Positions 1 to 8,548 of a DNA stretch of 64,000 bases are shown piece after piece. The position numbers and the translations under genes were made by a program. The DNA is from Dasypus novemcinctus. Lineage: Eukaryota; Chordata; Mammalia; Cingulata; Dasypodidae. Below the pieces are notes generated by a model, which made no database searches, was not told the DNA's origin, and worked only from the letters and a program-made list of their open reading frames with translations. Where the stretch lies: the NCBI RefSeq assembly GCF_030445035.2, contig NC_080677.1, positions 7,006,001-7,070,000 on the forward strand, in the 5' to 3' direction. Positions within the stretch are counted from its first letter, which is position 1; every line of letters starts with the position of its first letter.

Positions 1-640
1 AGTTTAATATTATTTATGAATTCCAGAAGGAGCTATTGATTATATTCAGAAACTGGTCTGTTCCTCTGGGCATGATGCCCCTTTGATTATATTAGATTCA
101 GAGGCTTCACTTTTACATTATTAAATCAAGATTAGGGCTTTGATTCAACCACATCACTAGGGCTTGCAGGTTTGAGTTCCAGTCCCCCTTGGTGGGCTAT
201 AAATGGACACTCAGTCAAGAACATGGAAGTAAGTGCAAGAAGTACACAGAGGAAGAGAGCTGCATAGACATGGCAGAGGCCCCAGGAAGAAAAATGAGCC
301 ATTCGCCTGACAGTCTACAGCTGACCTTGTGAAGAGACCAGAGCAGCTGAACCCATAAAGAAATGAGCCCCAGGGAGAGAAATGAGCCTTATGCCACCTA
401 CAGCTGAGCCCATGGAGCCTTAAGAGAGAGAGAAAAGACTGAATCCTCACATGTCATCACCCACCATCTTGCTTCAATATGTAACTACTCACTCTGGGTG
501 AGGAAGTATCTCTTATGGTACCTTGGATTGGACTCTTTAGAGCCTGGTAACTGTAAGCTTCTACCCCAAATAAATACCCTTTATAAAAGCCAACAGATTT
601 CTGGTACTTTGCATCATCACGCCTTTGGCTGATTAATACA
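1..640 (+). repeat. MaLR-like LTR repeat (family B), left edge outside window
   Basis: Non-coding repeat. It ends with a 'ccaaataaataccctttataaaagcc' type tail (541-590), the usual 3' end of mammalian MaLR-type LTRs. The stretch at about 45-145 (ctggtctgttcctctgg, then 'aaatcaagattagggcttt') recurs in reverse complement at about 17690-17800, so this is an interspersed family and not unique DNA. The family name is a guess; the repetition is seen directly. The short reverse-strand ORF inside it has no recognisable domain. Confidence 0.45.
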
Positions 641-1064
641 TATATATTACTATTTTTCTATTTCTTAGACACTGTAGGCAAATATGTTAACTCTATTTAT
701 TCTACTTATTCTATTATCTCAATAATATTATTGTTGTATATTAATCTTTTCTGTTTCAAACAAAATTTTATTTTAATGGTATGCAGTATATACATGCATA
801 TAAATCCATATATACATAAATGACATATTAATATATAAATGAATATTAATGGTACTCACATATATTTCATTCTTTAGTGAATTTCTTACTTTAATATGAC
901 ATTATTTCCTTCTGACTGAAAGGTATCCTTTAGGTTCTTTATTGAGGGTCTATTGGTTACAAACTGTCAGTTTTTGTTTTTCTGAAATGTATTTATTTCA
1001 TCATCATTATTGTTAATAAATGCTTTTGCTTGGATATTGACTTTTCTGTTTGGTTTCCTCATTT
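641..1064. other. AT-rich intergenic stretch
   Basis: Very AT-rich sequence with tatata/acata runs around 785-860. No coding potential, RNA gene or clear repeat boundary is visible. Confidence 0.5.
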
Positions 1065-1500
1065 TTGTTTCCTGGCTACAAAAACAAACACCCATGCAAT
1101 GGGTTGACTTCAAAAATGGATATTTATTGGCCCATGATTTTGAGGCAAAAAGAAGGCCAAAAACAAGGCCTCATCAATGCAGTGGTTTCCCCCAGAAGAC
1201 TGTTGTGTTCTCAGGCTAGCTGCTGGCAATCCTTTGGCCTTCAGCGTTTCTGTCACATGGCGGTGTACATGGCAGCTGCCCTGCCTTGCCCACTGGGTCT
1301 TGTTCACTTCCACCTTCTGTATGATCCTGGGTTTTCTCTCGGAAATATTCTCTATATGACCTCCAGTAATAGGGTTAAAATCTATTCAGTTAGGCCACAC
1401 CTTAATTGAAGTAACCTCATCAAAAGTTACTATTTATTGCACTTAGGGGATTGTTTCATTGCAGAATGTGATAGAGCTCCTTTGGCTAGGAATTCAACAC
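1065..1500 (-). repeat. MaLR-like LTR repeat (family A)
   Basis: In reverse complement this reads as the same family as 16168-16620 and 20905-21400: a 'gatgaggttacttcaattaaggtgtggcc' box, a purine-rich middle with 'ccatgtgacag', then 'ccaataaatatccatt' and 'aacccattgcatgg' near the 3' end. Small ORFs on either strand here are shadows. Class is inferred from the LTR-like AATAAA tail; the three-copy relationship is seen by eye. Confidence 0.45.
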
Positions 1501-1926
1501 TCCCTCGGTTGTCATTTTTAACTATAACTACTATGAAAATATCCAAACATCTTTATGTACCCTTTATGCCTGGAGAACTCCCTCCCACCACGTGTCTCCG
1601 ATCAATAACGCCACACACCAGTGTTCCTCCCCTGCCATAGGTGAACCTCTCTGTGGTCCGAAACTTCTTAAAAAATGAAGCCTAATATATTGCCAAGTTC
1701 CACTAATAGTAAAAAGGACTATAGTGATGGGTTTAAAGGCTCAATACAGAATGCATACTAATTTAGAAAAATTAAATAAAGTAAAAATAAATTGGGGTAT
1801 CAAAAAATAAAAAATTGGAAAAACTCTGTTTTTAGTGTTTTGCCTTTCATCACTGCAATAGGTATTGCCCTGTATGTACAGTGGCAAGACAATTTCTTTC
1901 ATTTCTTTCTCAGTGTCTATACCCTT
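1501..1926. other. Intergenic, possible old repeat fragment
   Basis: No convincing gene. The stretch 1570-1720 ('cacgtgtctccgatcaataacgcc', 'tatattgccaagttcc') looks like a degraded repeat tail, but I cannot assign it. The remainder is AT-rich. Confidence 0.35.
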
Positions 1927-2520
1927 TCTTTTTTTTTCTAATTATTAAGTTTGTTTTCACAAAAGTTTTAGATCACAGTAATTCACATATACAATATAGG
2001 GTACTCCCACATATCCAACATCACACTCTTTGTCCCTTCCCCAGCAATGATCTTTTTAAATGTTCATATTATATTTACTGCAGCTGATGTACAGGTATTG
2101 GAACATAGTTTCAAACATGGTTCCATTTTGGTTGAGATTGTGGTTTATATTTTAGACTATACAATTTTCTAAATTTTTAGTTATCTTATGTTTTATATTA
2201 TGGTTTACATTTTAGTCTACAGACTTTTATACATTTTGGTGCAATTTGACATGTCCTATATCCATCATTGTATGATCTTGTGGAACACTTCCATTGCCCC
2301 ACAGTTAAACTGATTTCATCTATTCAATATCTCTCTCTCCCCTCCCTCAGGGCCCACAGTAAAAATCAATCTTCACTACTTGAAGGACCATATTCACAGA
2401 TACTTGGAACAACATAGAGGGGCTGACATACTTGATTGCCCTAACCCATTCGGAGCCACCAATTCTCTTGAGAGACACAATTCCCTGTTTGAGAACATCA
2501 GTCTTCCCCAGGATGTGGGT
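1927..2520 (-). mobile_element. LINE-1 3' UTR, left part, interrupted by the provirus
   Basis: Minus-strand L1 tail. The T-run at 1927-1938 is its poly(A) on the other strand, followed by 3' UTR sequence ('ggttccattttggttgagattgtgg', 'gtacaggtattggaacat'). The L1 resumes at 11467 after the provirus: the left edge 'ccaggatgtgggt' reads on into 'atacc' at 11473. The reverse-strand ORF at 2394-2594 is a shadow of UTR and LTR. Confidence 0.65.
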
Positions 2521-2684
2521 TGTTGCTGCCTCCCTTCACCCCTCCTCCTAGCCTTTGTTATCTCCCTTTTCCAGCCGTTGCTATCCTTCACCACCTACTT
2601 CATAGCTGCCTGCACAGTTCCGCCTATCCACTACCGCCCCGCAGTTTACCCGCCCCAATTCCTACCCCTCCCTTGACCCGACCT

Positions 2685-2691
2685 TATATAA
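2685..2691 (+). promoter_or_regulatory. LTR TATA box
   Basis: TATATAA in the 5' LTR, with an identical copy at 11214-11220 in the 3' LTR. Transcription would start about 25-30 bases downstream, near 2715. Confidence 0.75.
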
Positions 2692-2707
2692 TCAAGTGTG
2701 TTTCCGC

Positions 2708-2713
2708 AATAAA
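2708..2713 (+). terminator. LTR polyadenylation signal (5' copy)
   Basis: AATAAA, 17 bases after the TATA box. Because it lies about at or before the predicted cap site, it would mostly be used from the 3' LTR copy at 11237-11242, avoiding premature polyadenylation in the 5' LTR. A GT-rich downstream element follows. Confidence 0.7.
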
Positions 2714-2844
2714 GTAGACTAGCTCATTCTCACAGGCTGTCTCCGTGGTTTTTACCGCGCGTCCCCCACGCCTGGAGAACCTAGGCCTACGCGCTGGCCT
2801 AGGGGCTCACCGCCGAGCCGTGGAAGCCCGCCCGGTCCTCGTAG

Positions 2845-2937
2845 GTTGCTAACTTAGAATAGCAGCCCACAGCAGGGGTTGCTAACTTGGAATAGCAGCC
2901 CACAGCAGGGGTTGCTAACTTGGAATAGCAGCTCACA
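2845..2937 (+). repeat. 33-bp tandem repeat in U5 (2.8 copies)
   Basis: Units start at 2845, 2878 and 2911, each beginning gttgctaactt; the third is cut at 27 bp by the LTR end. The same array is in the 3' LTR (11374-11466). Units 1 and 2 end in cacagcagggg, which resembles the real LTR end plus the start of the primer site (cacagctggggg at 2934-2945). Confidence 0.9.
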
Positions 2938-2939
2938 GC

Positions 2940-2957
2940 TGGGGGCCCGTCCGGGAT
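2940..2957 (+). promoter_or_regulatory. Primer binding site, tRNA-Pro type
   Basis: TGGGGGCCCGTCCGGGAT starts two bases after the LTR end. From memory of the tRNA-Pro 3' end, 17 of 18 bases fit, with one T-to-C difference. A proline primer is usual in gammaretroviruses, whereas betaretroviruses mostly use lysine tRNAs; here it sits with a class II-like pol. A CTG triplet run follows at about 2989-3006. Confidence 0.8.
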
Positions 2958-3030
2958 CCTTTCCTTCCACCGCCCTCCGGCCCCTCTCTGCTGCTGCTGC
3001 TGCTGTCTACTGGCGACCATTTCAGCTCTC

Positions 3031-3039
3031 CAGGTAGGG
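3031..3039 (+). promoter_or_regulatory. Major splice donor candidate
   Basis: CAG|GTAGGG, with the cut after 3033, lies in the untranslated leader between the primer site and the gag start. This is where the donor of the subgenomic env mRNA is expected. It pairs with the acceptor ending at 8212. Confidence 0.65.
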
Positions 3040-3686
3040 ACCCCATCGCCGTCTTTTCTTCTCCCACTATGGGCACCTCTCTCTCCTCACACCATACCCC
3101 TCAGGTTCGGCTTTTAGCCGCCCTGCTTGATACCAATGGAGTCCGCGTTTCCCTGAAACAGCTCCAAAAATACTGGGACCTGCTACTCCCTTTTAATCCG
3201 TGGCTTGCCACCTGCCAGCTCTGGAGCCCAGACACATACTCTCGACTCATAGATCGAGTCACCTCCGCCATAGAGCATGAAAAGCGGTCTTTTCCGCACG
3301 GCCTGCTGCCTGCTCTAGTAGCCATACGCGCCTGTCTCCTTGGTGCGCCGTCAGAAGCTATCCGAGACAAATCGGTTAAGCAACCCAATGACTATGAACC
3401 CGATGATCCTGGCGACACAAATTTTCTGTCTGACCAGCTCGCCGCCGCTCTCGAGCGCGAACCTCCCCGCCTGCGCTCCCCACGGCCCGCAGAAGCCGCT
3501 TCAGTAGCTCCTCAAAATAGCGGACTTTCTCCTTCTTCTTCCACCTCTGCCCAAAATGGCGCACTTCCGGCTTCTTCTTCACCTATGTCCGAGCCCGCCG
3601 GCGGGAACAAAGGCGCTTCCTCTCACCTTTACCCGCCCCTCCCTGTCTCGTCATCTTCTGGCCCTGCCCCGGAAATAATGCAGTCG

Positions 3687-3905
3687 CCATCTTGGCAGGC
3701 TCCCGGAAATGACGTGACTTCGCCGCCATCTTGGCCGGCTCCCGGAAATGACGTGACTTCGCCGCCATCTTGGCCGGCTCCCGGAAATGACGTGACTCCG
3801 CCGCCATCTTGGCAGGCGCCCAAAAATGACGTAACTACACTGCCATCTTGGCAGGCGCCTAAAAGTGACGTCGCCGCTCCGCCATCTTGTCCAGCACCCA
3901 AAAAT
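3687..3905 (+). repeat. 39-bp tandem repeat inside gag (six copies)
   Basis: The string ccatctt begins at 3687, 3726, 3765, 3804, 3843 and 3882, an exact 39-bp period that preserves the gag frame as 13-residue repeats. Most units carry gccgccatctt, a YY1-like site on the reverse strand, and tgacgt, a CRE/ATF half site. Later copies are more diverged than copies 2 and 3, which are almost identical. Confidence 0.95.
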
Positions 3906-4932
3906 ATCCCGCCGCCAGTTTGTTGCCGCCTTGACGCTGCTAAGCCATCATTCTCTCATCTGTTTCCCGCTACCGTTCATCCCTCGCCACCACCGTATGG
4001 CAGCAGCTCCCCACCTGCTTCTAGCGAAGCACATTCTCCCGCCCCCCAGCTATACCCGCTCAACCCGCTGCCCATGCAGCAACGCCCTCAAACTTGGCTT
4101 CCCTTCACAGTAGAAGAAGTTAAAACTCTTCGTAAAGCCGTTAAAGAAGACGGCATTGATAGCCCATATGTTCGACAACTAATAGAAGAGTTGGGGTTCA
4201 GCTTGTTCTTCCTTATGATTGGATTTCTCTAGCCCGTTCCATCCTTCAGCCAGGCCAGTTCCTTGAATGGCGCGCTCACTATCAAGTAGCTGTTGATCAA
4301 CAAGTAGTGGAAAATGTTCGAGCGGGTGTCCAAGATCCAGCTGATGCCTACACAGGAGTTAACAACTATGCTGACCCTCGTTCCTATGTAAACATGGACC
4401 CAGGGTTTTGGCACCGAGTGAAAGTTCTCGTTCAGCGGTCATTCTCTTTAATTTCCACCAAACAATCCACCAAGTTCGCGCAAATGCTTCAAGACTCGCA
4501 AGAAACCTTTCCGGCATTTGTCGCCCGTGTTATCGAAGCATGCCAACGTAAAATTACTAACGAAGATGCTCAGTTTGCGTTAGCAAAAGAACTCATTCTC
4601 GATGAGTGCCTCGCGCCCTTCCGAGCTGTCATCCTTCCTATCCGCGACAAGCCAATGCACGAATGGGTCCTAGCTTGTCGAGACATTGACCCACAGACTA
4701 AAGCACTTACTGCTCCCTTCGCTTCCGCCATGGCTGTCTCATCTGCCTCCACTTCTGCCTGCTTCCGATGCGGTCAGCCTGGTCATTTTGTTTGCGAGTG
4801 CCCTCAACCGGCAGCTTCCCGCCCTGCCGTAGCACTGCACAGACCAAGAGGCCCCCCCACACCATGCCCGCGCTGTGGCAAGGGGTATCACTGGGCCCGC
4901 GATTGCCACTCATCGCAACGTATCTCCCAGCC

Positions 4933-4978
4933 TTTAAACTTCCAGCGGGGCAGGCCTCAGCCCCTCCCCCAAGAGGCC
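4933..4978 (+). promoter_or_regulatory. Gag/pro -1 ribosomal frameshift signal
   Basis: The heptamer T TTA AAC at 4933-4939 is in the gag frame and fits the X XXY YYZ rule. Slipping back one base leads straight into the open pro-pol frame at 4939. After a 7-base spacer, GGGG (4947-4950) can pair with CCCC (4961-4964), and GGCCTC (4953-4958) in its loop can pair with GAGGCC (4973-4978), giving an H-type pseudoknot. The heptamer, phase and pairings are seen in the sequence; the function is inferred from retroviral precedent. Confidence 0.85.
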
Positions 4979-7900
4979 CTCCAGAGAGCTCCAAAACCTT
5001 AATGTGGACAATGCCTATCAAACGTCACCAAAAACCTTCCTTAGAGCTTAAAATAGACGGACAATGGCTTAAAGGGCTCTTAGACTCTGGTGCTGAAATC
5101 TCTTGTATTCCCTTTGAAATCGCCGCCTTCAATCATTGGCCCCTCGAAACTGGCCCTCAAGTCATCGGCGCCACAGGAGCTGCTACTTCTTGGAAAACAT
5201 CTCAGCCTCTGCATTGGAGCGACCGAGAGGGTAACGAAGGTCAAATTCGTCCACTCGTCCTCTCTTCAGTCCAAACCATCCTGTGGGGAAGAGATGTACT
5301 CAGCCAGCTAAAAGCTCGAATCACCACAGAAGCCTTCTTAGCTGCGCCGCCCCCCCCCCCCCTTATAGGGGCCACTGCTCCTGTTTCAAGACCTGACCCT
5401 ATCCCTCTGGAATGGGACACAGAGGAGCCCATCTGGGTCGAGCAGTGGCCCTTGCCAACTCATAAACTGCAAGCTCTCTCTGCCCTCGTCGAAGAACAGC
5501 TACAAGCAGGGCATATTGAACTGTCTACCAGTCCCTACAATTCGCCAGTCTTCATCATCAACAAAAAGAACACAAGTAAGTTTCGCCTCCTCCACGACCT
5601 TCGAGAAATTAACAAGCATATTAAGCCAATGGGATCACCTCAGCCTGGCTGCCCGCATCCCACTGCAGTCCCTCAGCATTTTTATGCAGCCACCATTGAC
5701 ATCAAAGATTGCTTTTTCTCCATTCCTCTTCACCCGCAAGACTGTCCACGGTTTGCATTTACAGTCCCGCGTACCAACAATCAAGGAGCAGCACTCCGAT
5801 TCCAATGGCGAGTACTACCACAAGGCATGCGGAACAGTCCAACTATATGTCAGCTCTATGTCAATCATGCCATTGAGCCACTACGCTCTAAGTTCCATCC
5901 AGAGCACACATACATCATCCACTATATGGATGACCTCCTTTTAGCAGCAAGTTCTAACACACTTCTCAATGATTTACTCTCTGCAGTTATGACAAACCTT
6001 TCAAGTCTTGGATTAATAGTGCAACCTGACAAAGTCAACCCCCAGCCACCTTTCCAGTTCTTAGGCTTTCATTTTCATCAATATATTCGGCCCACCAGCC
6101 CGCAAATCCATGTTTCTGATCACATGACGCTGACTGAGCTCCAACGGCTTTGCGGACAAATCAATTGGCTTCGATCAGCACTCCCCATCACAACGGCGCA
6201 AATGCAACCCCTTTTCGAGCTCCTGCAGACTAAGTGCAGTCCATCCGCTGCAGTCGTTCGCCCCATCACCATCACCCCAGCTGCCAAAGAAGCCATCCAA
6301 CAAGTAAATGCTGCACTCCAGCAATGCCACCTAGAGCGATTCTCTCCCGATCTCCCAATCCTTGCCTTAGTTTTGCCAACACCAGTCACTCCAACGGGTC
6401 TCCTATGGCAAGACGGCCCTCTTCTTTTTCTGCACACGTCAAAAAGTAAACTCCCAAAAATCTGCCCTTTCACAAGGGCTTGGATCACATTAGCCACGGA
6501 CTTAGTACTTCTCTCCATACAGACGTACGGCGTCCCGCCACACACCATTGTTTGGCCCTTTGATGCAAAAGAAGTTACTTCCCTTATCATGAATAATGCT
6601 CAAATGCAGAGCCTAATAGAGTTCTTTCGTGGCTCCTTCGACAACCACTATCCTCATCATCCACTGCTGCAAGGTGTATCTCAATTAGCATTTTTCAACC
6701 CGTTCCGTCCGCTGCCTGCAAGAAAGCCAATCCCCTTTGCCATCACTGCTTTCACTGATGCCTCAAAAAGGGGCTTCGCTGCTGTCATATATGTGCCAGG
6801 AAAGCTTGAGCCACGACAGTTGATGTTTGCCAATCACCTTTCTGTTCAAGTGGGTGAACTCTTAGCTGTCGCTGCAGTCCTCAATCTTTACCCAGACCAG
6901 CCTCTCAACATCTTTACAGACAGCTTGTACACCTTACAGGTATGTCGCAGCCTCCCACTTGCTACCTTTCTACCCAGCGACTCATCTATAGACCAAGCAC
7001 TCGCCTTTGTACAGCGACTGCTTGAAGAAAGGCAACAACCCTGGTTCATCGCTCATATCAGAAGTCACTCTGGCCTGCCAGGACCACTGACTCAAGGAAA
7101 TGCCTTTGCTGACGCCTTAGCGTCCGGCCGCCATGTATACCCAGCTGCCATTGGAGAAGATTCCATTGACAAAACAAGACTAGGAGACTTCGTCAACCAA
7201 GCCAAACTTTTACACTCTCAATTCTACTTCTCTGCGCGATCTATCCAGAGGCTCTTTCCAGACCTCCCCATCGAAACATGCAAACATCTTGTGCGTTCCT
7301 GCCGAACATGCGCACCTCTGCTACCCCTTGGACCCTTGCAGCCCCGCGGAGCTAATCCCCGCGGCCTGCGGCCTAACTCCCGCTGGCAGCTAGACGTCAC
7401 CCATGTTAGTGCTTTTGGGCGCCTTAAATATCTTCATGTTGCAGTTGATACCTTTTCGCACCTATGCTACGCCGTGCCCCTCACAGGAGAGAGTGCCAAA
7501 CATTGCATCAAAGCGCTTCGGCAAGCCATTCTATTCATGGGAATTCCCTGGGATCTCAAAACCGACAATGGACCAGCCTATCGCAGTGCCACCTTTGCCA
7601 GCTTTGTGCAGATGTACCATATCACACACCATTTCGGCATCCCCTACAACCCGCAAGGGCAAGGAATTATTGAGCGTACTCACCAGCAGCTCAAGCTACT
7701 CATTCAAAAAGAAAAAGCTTCCTCTCCCCACAAGGCCCCTGCCGACGTCATTACTGCCTGCCTTATCCATCACAATCTCCTGACCTTCGATGACAAAGGA
7801 CTCTCCCCAACCCATAAACATTGGGGACCCATGTGGCAACCTTCGCAAGTTCCCCTTGTTCATTGGAAAGACCCCGCCACAAACCTTTGGCAAGATCCAG

Positions 7901-8118
7901 CTCCCTTGCTAGCACAGGGGAGAGGTTTTGCTTGTGTCTTCCCAGACTCCGAGCCACAACCGCTCTGGGTTCCTGGGCGCTACATCCGGCCTGCCACCGA
8001 CCCCAAAGTTCCACCGAATGATGAACACACTATGCCCTCCGTAAGAGACAACATTGACTGCGGAGGCCCAGATGTCGCCCCATTCGCTCAAATCCAGCAC
8101 CAACCAGCCCCTCCCTGA
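4939..8118 (+). CDS. pol: Pro-Pol polyprotein: protease, reverse transcriptase, RNase H, integrase
   Basis: Open over 1,059 codons after the slip site. The frame is open further upstream, with an ATG at 4768, but entry is probably by -1 frameshift. Order: aspartic protease with LLDSGAEIS (Asp at 5083-5085); linker with a 13-C tract (5350-5362); reverse transcriptase from about 5395 with YMDD at 5923-5934; RNase H with FTDAS (about 6751) and IFTDS (about 6909); integrase from about 7150. Integrase has Asp in LDVTH (about 7393), Asp in KTDNG (7564-7566) and Glu in IIER (7672-7674), exactly D-35-E. In the zinc region, HSQFY stands where an H-x3-H pair is expected, followed by CX2C. No dUTPase domain lies before protease, and pro and pol share a frame, unlike typical betaretroviruses. 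Sequence style (GLRPNSRWQLDVTH, GRLKYLHV) is class II-like. It is the only large viral frame without a break. Confidence 0.95.
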   Translation, partial: LPAGQASAPPPRGPPESSKTLMWTMPIKRHQKPSLELKIDGQWLKGLLDSGAEISCIPFEIAAFNHWPLETGPQVIGATGAATSWKTSQPLHWSDREGNEGQIRPLVLSSVQTILWGRDVLSQLKARITTEAFLAAPPPPPLIGATAPVSRPDPIPLEWDTEEPIWVEQWPLPTHKLQALSALVEEQLQAGHIELSTSPYNSPVFIINKKNTSKFRLLHDLREINKHIKPMGSPQPGCPHPTAVPQHFYAATIDIKDCFFSIPLHPQDCPRFAFTVPRTNNQGAALRFQWRVLPQGMRNSPTICQLYVNHAIEPLRSKFHPEHTYIIHYMDDLLLAASSNTLLNDLLSAVMTNLSSLGLIVQPDKVNPQPPFQFLGFHFHQYIRPTSPQIHVSDHMTLTELQRLCGQINWLRSALPITTAQMQPLFELLQTKCSPSAAVVRPITITPAAKEAIQQVNAALQQCHLERFSPDLPILALVLPTPVTPTGLLWQDGPLLFLHTSKSKLPKICPFTRAWITLATDLVLLSIQTYGVPPHTIVWPFDAKEVTSLIMNNAQMQSLIEFFRGSFDNHYPHHPLLQGVSQLAFFNPFRPLPARKPIPFAITAFTDASKRGFAAVIYVPGKLEPRQLMFANHLSVQVGELLAVAAVLNLYPDQPLNIFTDSLYTLQVCRSLPLATFLPSDSSIDQALAFVQRLLEERQQPWFIAHIRSHSGLPGPLTQGNAFADALASGRHVYPAAIGEDSIDKTRLGDFVNQAKLLHSQFYFSARSIQRLFPDLPIETCKHLVRSCRTCAPLLPLGPLQPRGANPRGLRPNSRWQLDVTHVSAFGRLKYLHVAVDTFSHLCYAVPLTGESAKHCIKALRQAILFMGIPWDLKTDNGPAYRSATFASFVQMYHITHHFGIPYNPQGQGIIERTHQQLKLLIQKEKASSPHKAPADVITACLIHHNLLTFDDKGLSPTHKHWGPMWQPSQVPLVHWKDPATNLWQDPAPLLAQGRGFACVFPDSEPQPLWVPGRYIRPATDPKVPPNDEHTMPSVRDNIDCGGPDVAPFAQIQHQPAPP
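5350..5362 (+). repeat. Poly-C tract (13 C) in pol
   Basis: Homopolymer encoding prolines in the linker between protease and reverse transcriptase. Such runs are prone to length change, yet the frame is open here. Confidence 0.9.
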
Positions 8119-8160
8119 AATGTTTATATTAGATAAGTGCTCTCTCCGAGTTTCTTTCTG

Positions 8161-8212
8161 CTGATTATCCCTCCCCTATGAGGGCTCTCTTCTCCTTTCT
8201 TTGTCTTTACAG
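8161..8212 (+). promoter_or_regulatory. Env splice acceptor candidate
   Basis: A possible branch site (ctgattat, 8161-8168) is followed by a long pyrimidine stretch and ends tttgtctttacag at 8212. It lies between the pol stop and the env start, where the subgenomic mRNA acceptor is expected. Joined to the donor at 3033, the first AUG on the message is 8348. Confidence 0.7.
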
Positions 8213-8347
8213 ATTCCCCAAAAGGACTCACCTCTGCACAGTCTACAAGAAGAGCCTTATTGCCGCCTCTACAACCTGCTGCTGACAAGTGCCTAACCTC
8301 CACCGAAACGTTCCTTACAATTTATCAGAGAAAAACTCTCAGTGCAG

Positions 8348-8548
8348 ATGCTCTTCCCACTCCCCTCGCACCCTCACCCACTTTTATACTTCTTTTTTAT
8401 AGTCTTCATTTTTTTAACAATCTTTTCAGCTGTCTGTCTCGCAGCCACAGCCCCGACAGATTGGAACCTTCGTCAACGCCTTCTCCTGGCTGTCGCCTGG
8501 CTGCTTCTGATTGGCATCTTCACCTCCCTTGTTGTCCTCCTCCCATGA
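8348..8548 (+). CDS. Small two-membrane-segment ORF upstream of env (66 codons)
   Basis: I do not recognise this protein. It starts at ATG 8348, the first AUG after the predicted env splice acceptor, though in a weak context (C at -3). Two hydrophobic stretches, about residues 11-34 (LLYFFFIVFIFLTIFSAVCL) and 44-65 (LLLAVAWLLLIGIFTSLVVL), flank a short polar turn containing DWNLRQR, as in a membrane hairpin. Its stop TGA (8546-8548) overlaps the env ATG (8545-8547) as ATGA, suggesting reinitiation or leaky scanning. It could be an accessory protein, an upstream ORF that tunes env translation, or chance translation of pyrimidine-rich DNA, which tends to give Leu/Phe-rich peptides. Confidence 0.4.
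   Translation: MLFPLPSHPHPLLYFFFIVFIFLTIFSAVCLAATAPTDWNLRQRLLLAVAWLLLIGIFTSLVVLLP

Larger units (their letters stand above)
2521..2937 (+). repeat. 5' LTR of endogenous retrovirus (417 bp)
   Basis: Begins TGTTGC and ends TCACA, keeping the TG...CA ends of a retroviral LTR. The 3' LTR (11050-11466) has the same length and differs at five positions by my count, all transitions (around 2592, 2600, 2618, 2642 and 2743). U3 is short (about 190 bp) and C-rich, with TATATAA at 2685-2691. AATAAA at 2708-2713 is followed by a GT-rich stretch at 2736-2753, so the poly(A) signal lies just before or at the start of a very short R. U5 is dominated by three 33-bp tandem repeats. The LTR supplies promoter and polyadenylation signals; the outer borders were set by comparing the two copies. 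Confidence 0.95.
3069..5002 (+). pseudogene. gag: Retroviral Gag, broken by one single-base frame shift
   Basis: Structural polyprotein of matrix, proline-rich linker, capsid and nucleocapsid. The start ATG has a good context (A at -3, G at +4), and MGTSLSS fits an N-myristoylation signal for membrane targeting. The first frame runs to a stop at 4230-4232. Within it lie six 13-residue repeats (SW-APGNDVT type, about residues 207-276) and a PPPY late-budding motif at residues 307-310 (3987-3998). The capsid frame is lost in a short G run near 4193-4196; from 4196 the frame two positions over is open to a stop at 5000-5002. That part holds the rest of capsid and two CX2CX4HX4C zinc knuckles (CFRCGQPGHFVCEC and CPRCGKGYHWARDC). 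A one-base loss in the G run is the simplest cause; an assembly error is possible. The end overlaps pro-pol through the frameshift signal. Confidence 0.93.

Noticed and set aside
2845-2937. CRISPR-like short direct repeats
   Set aside because: The units are contiguous tandem copies within a retroviral LTR, with no unique spacers and in a mammalian genome.
3583-3901. Reverse-strand repeat-peptide ORFs over gag
   Set aside because: They mirror the 39-bp gag repeats and have no start context, domain or transcript logic.
4190-4235. A second programmed frameshift within gag
   Set aside because: There is no X XXY YYZ heptamer or downstream fold there, and a frameshift inside capsid has no retroviral precedent known to me; a base loss is simpler.
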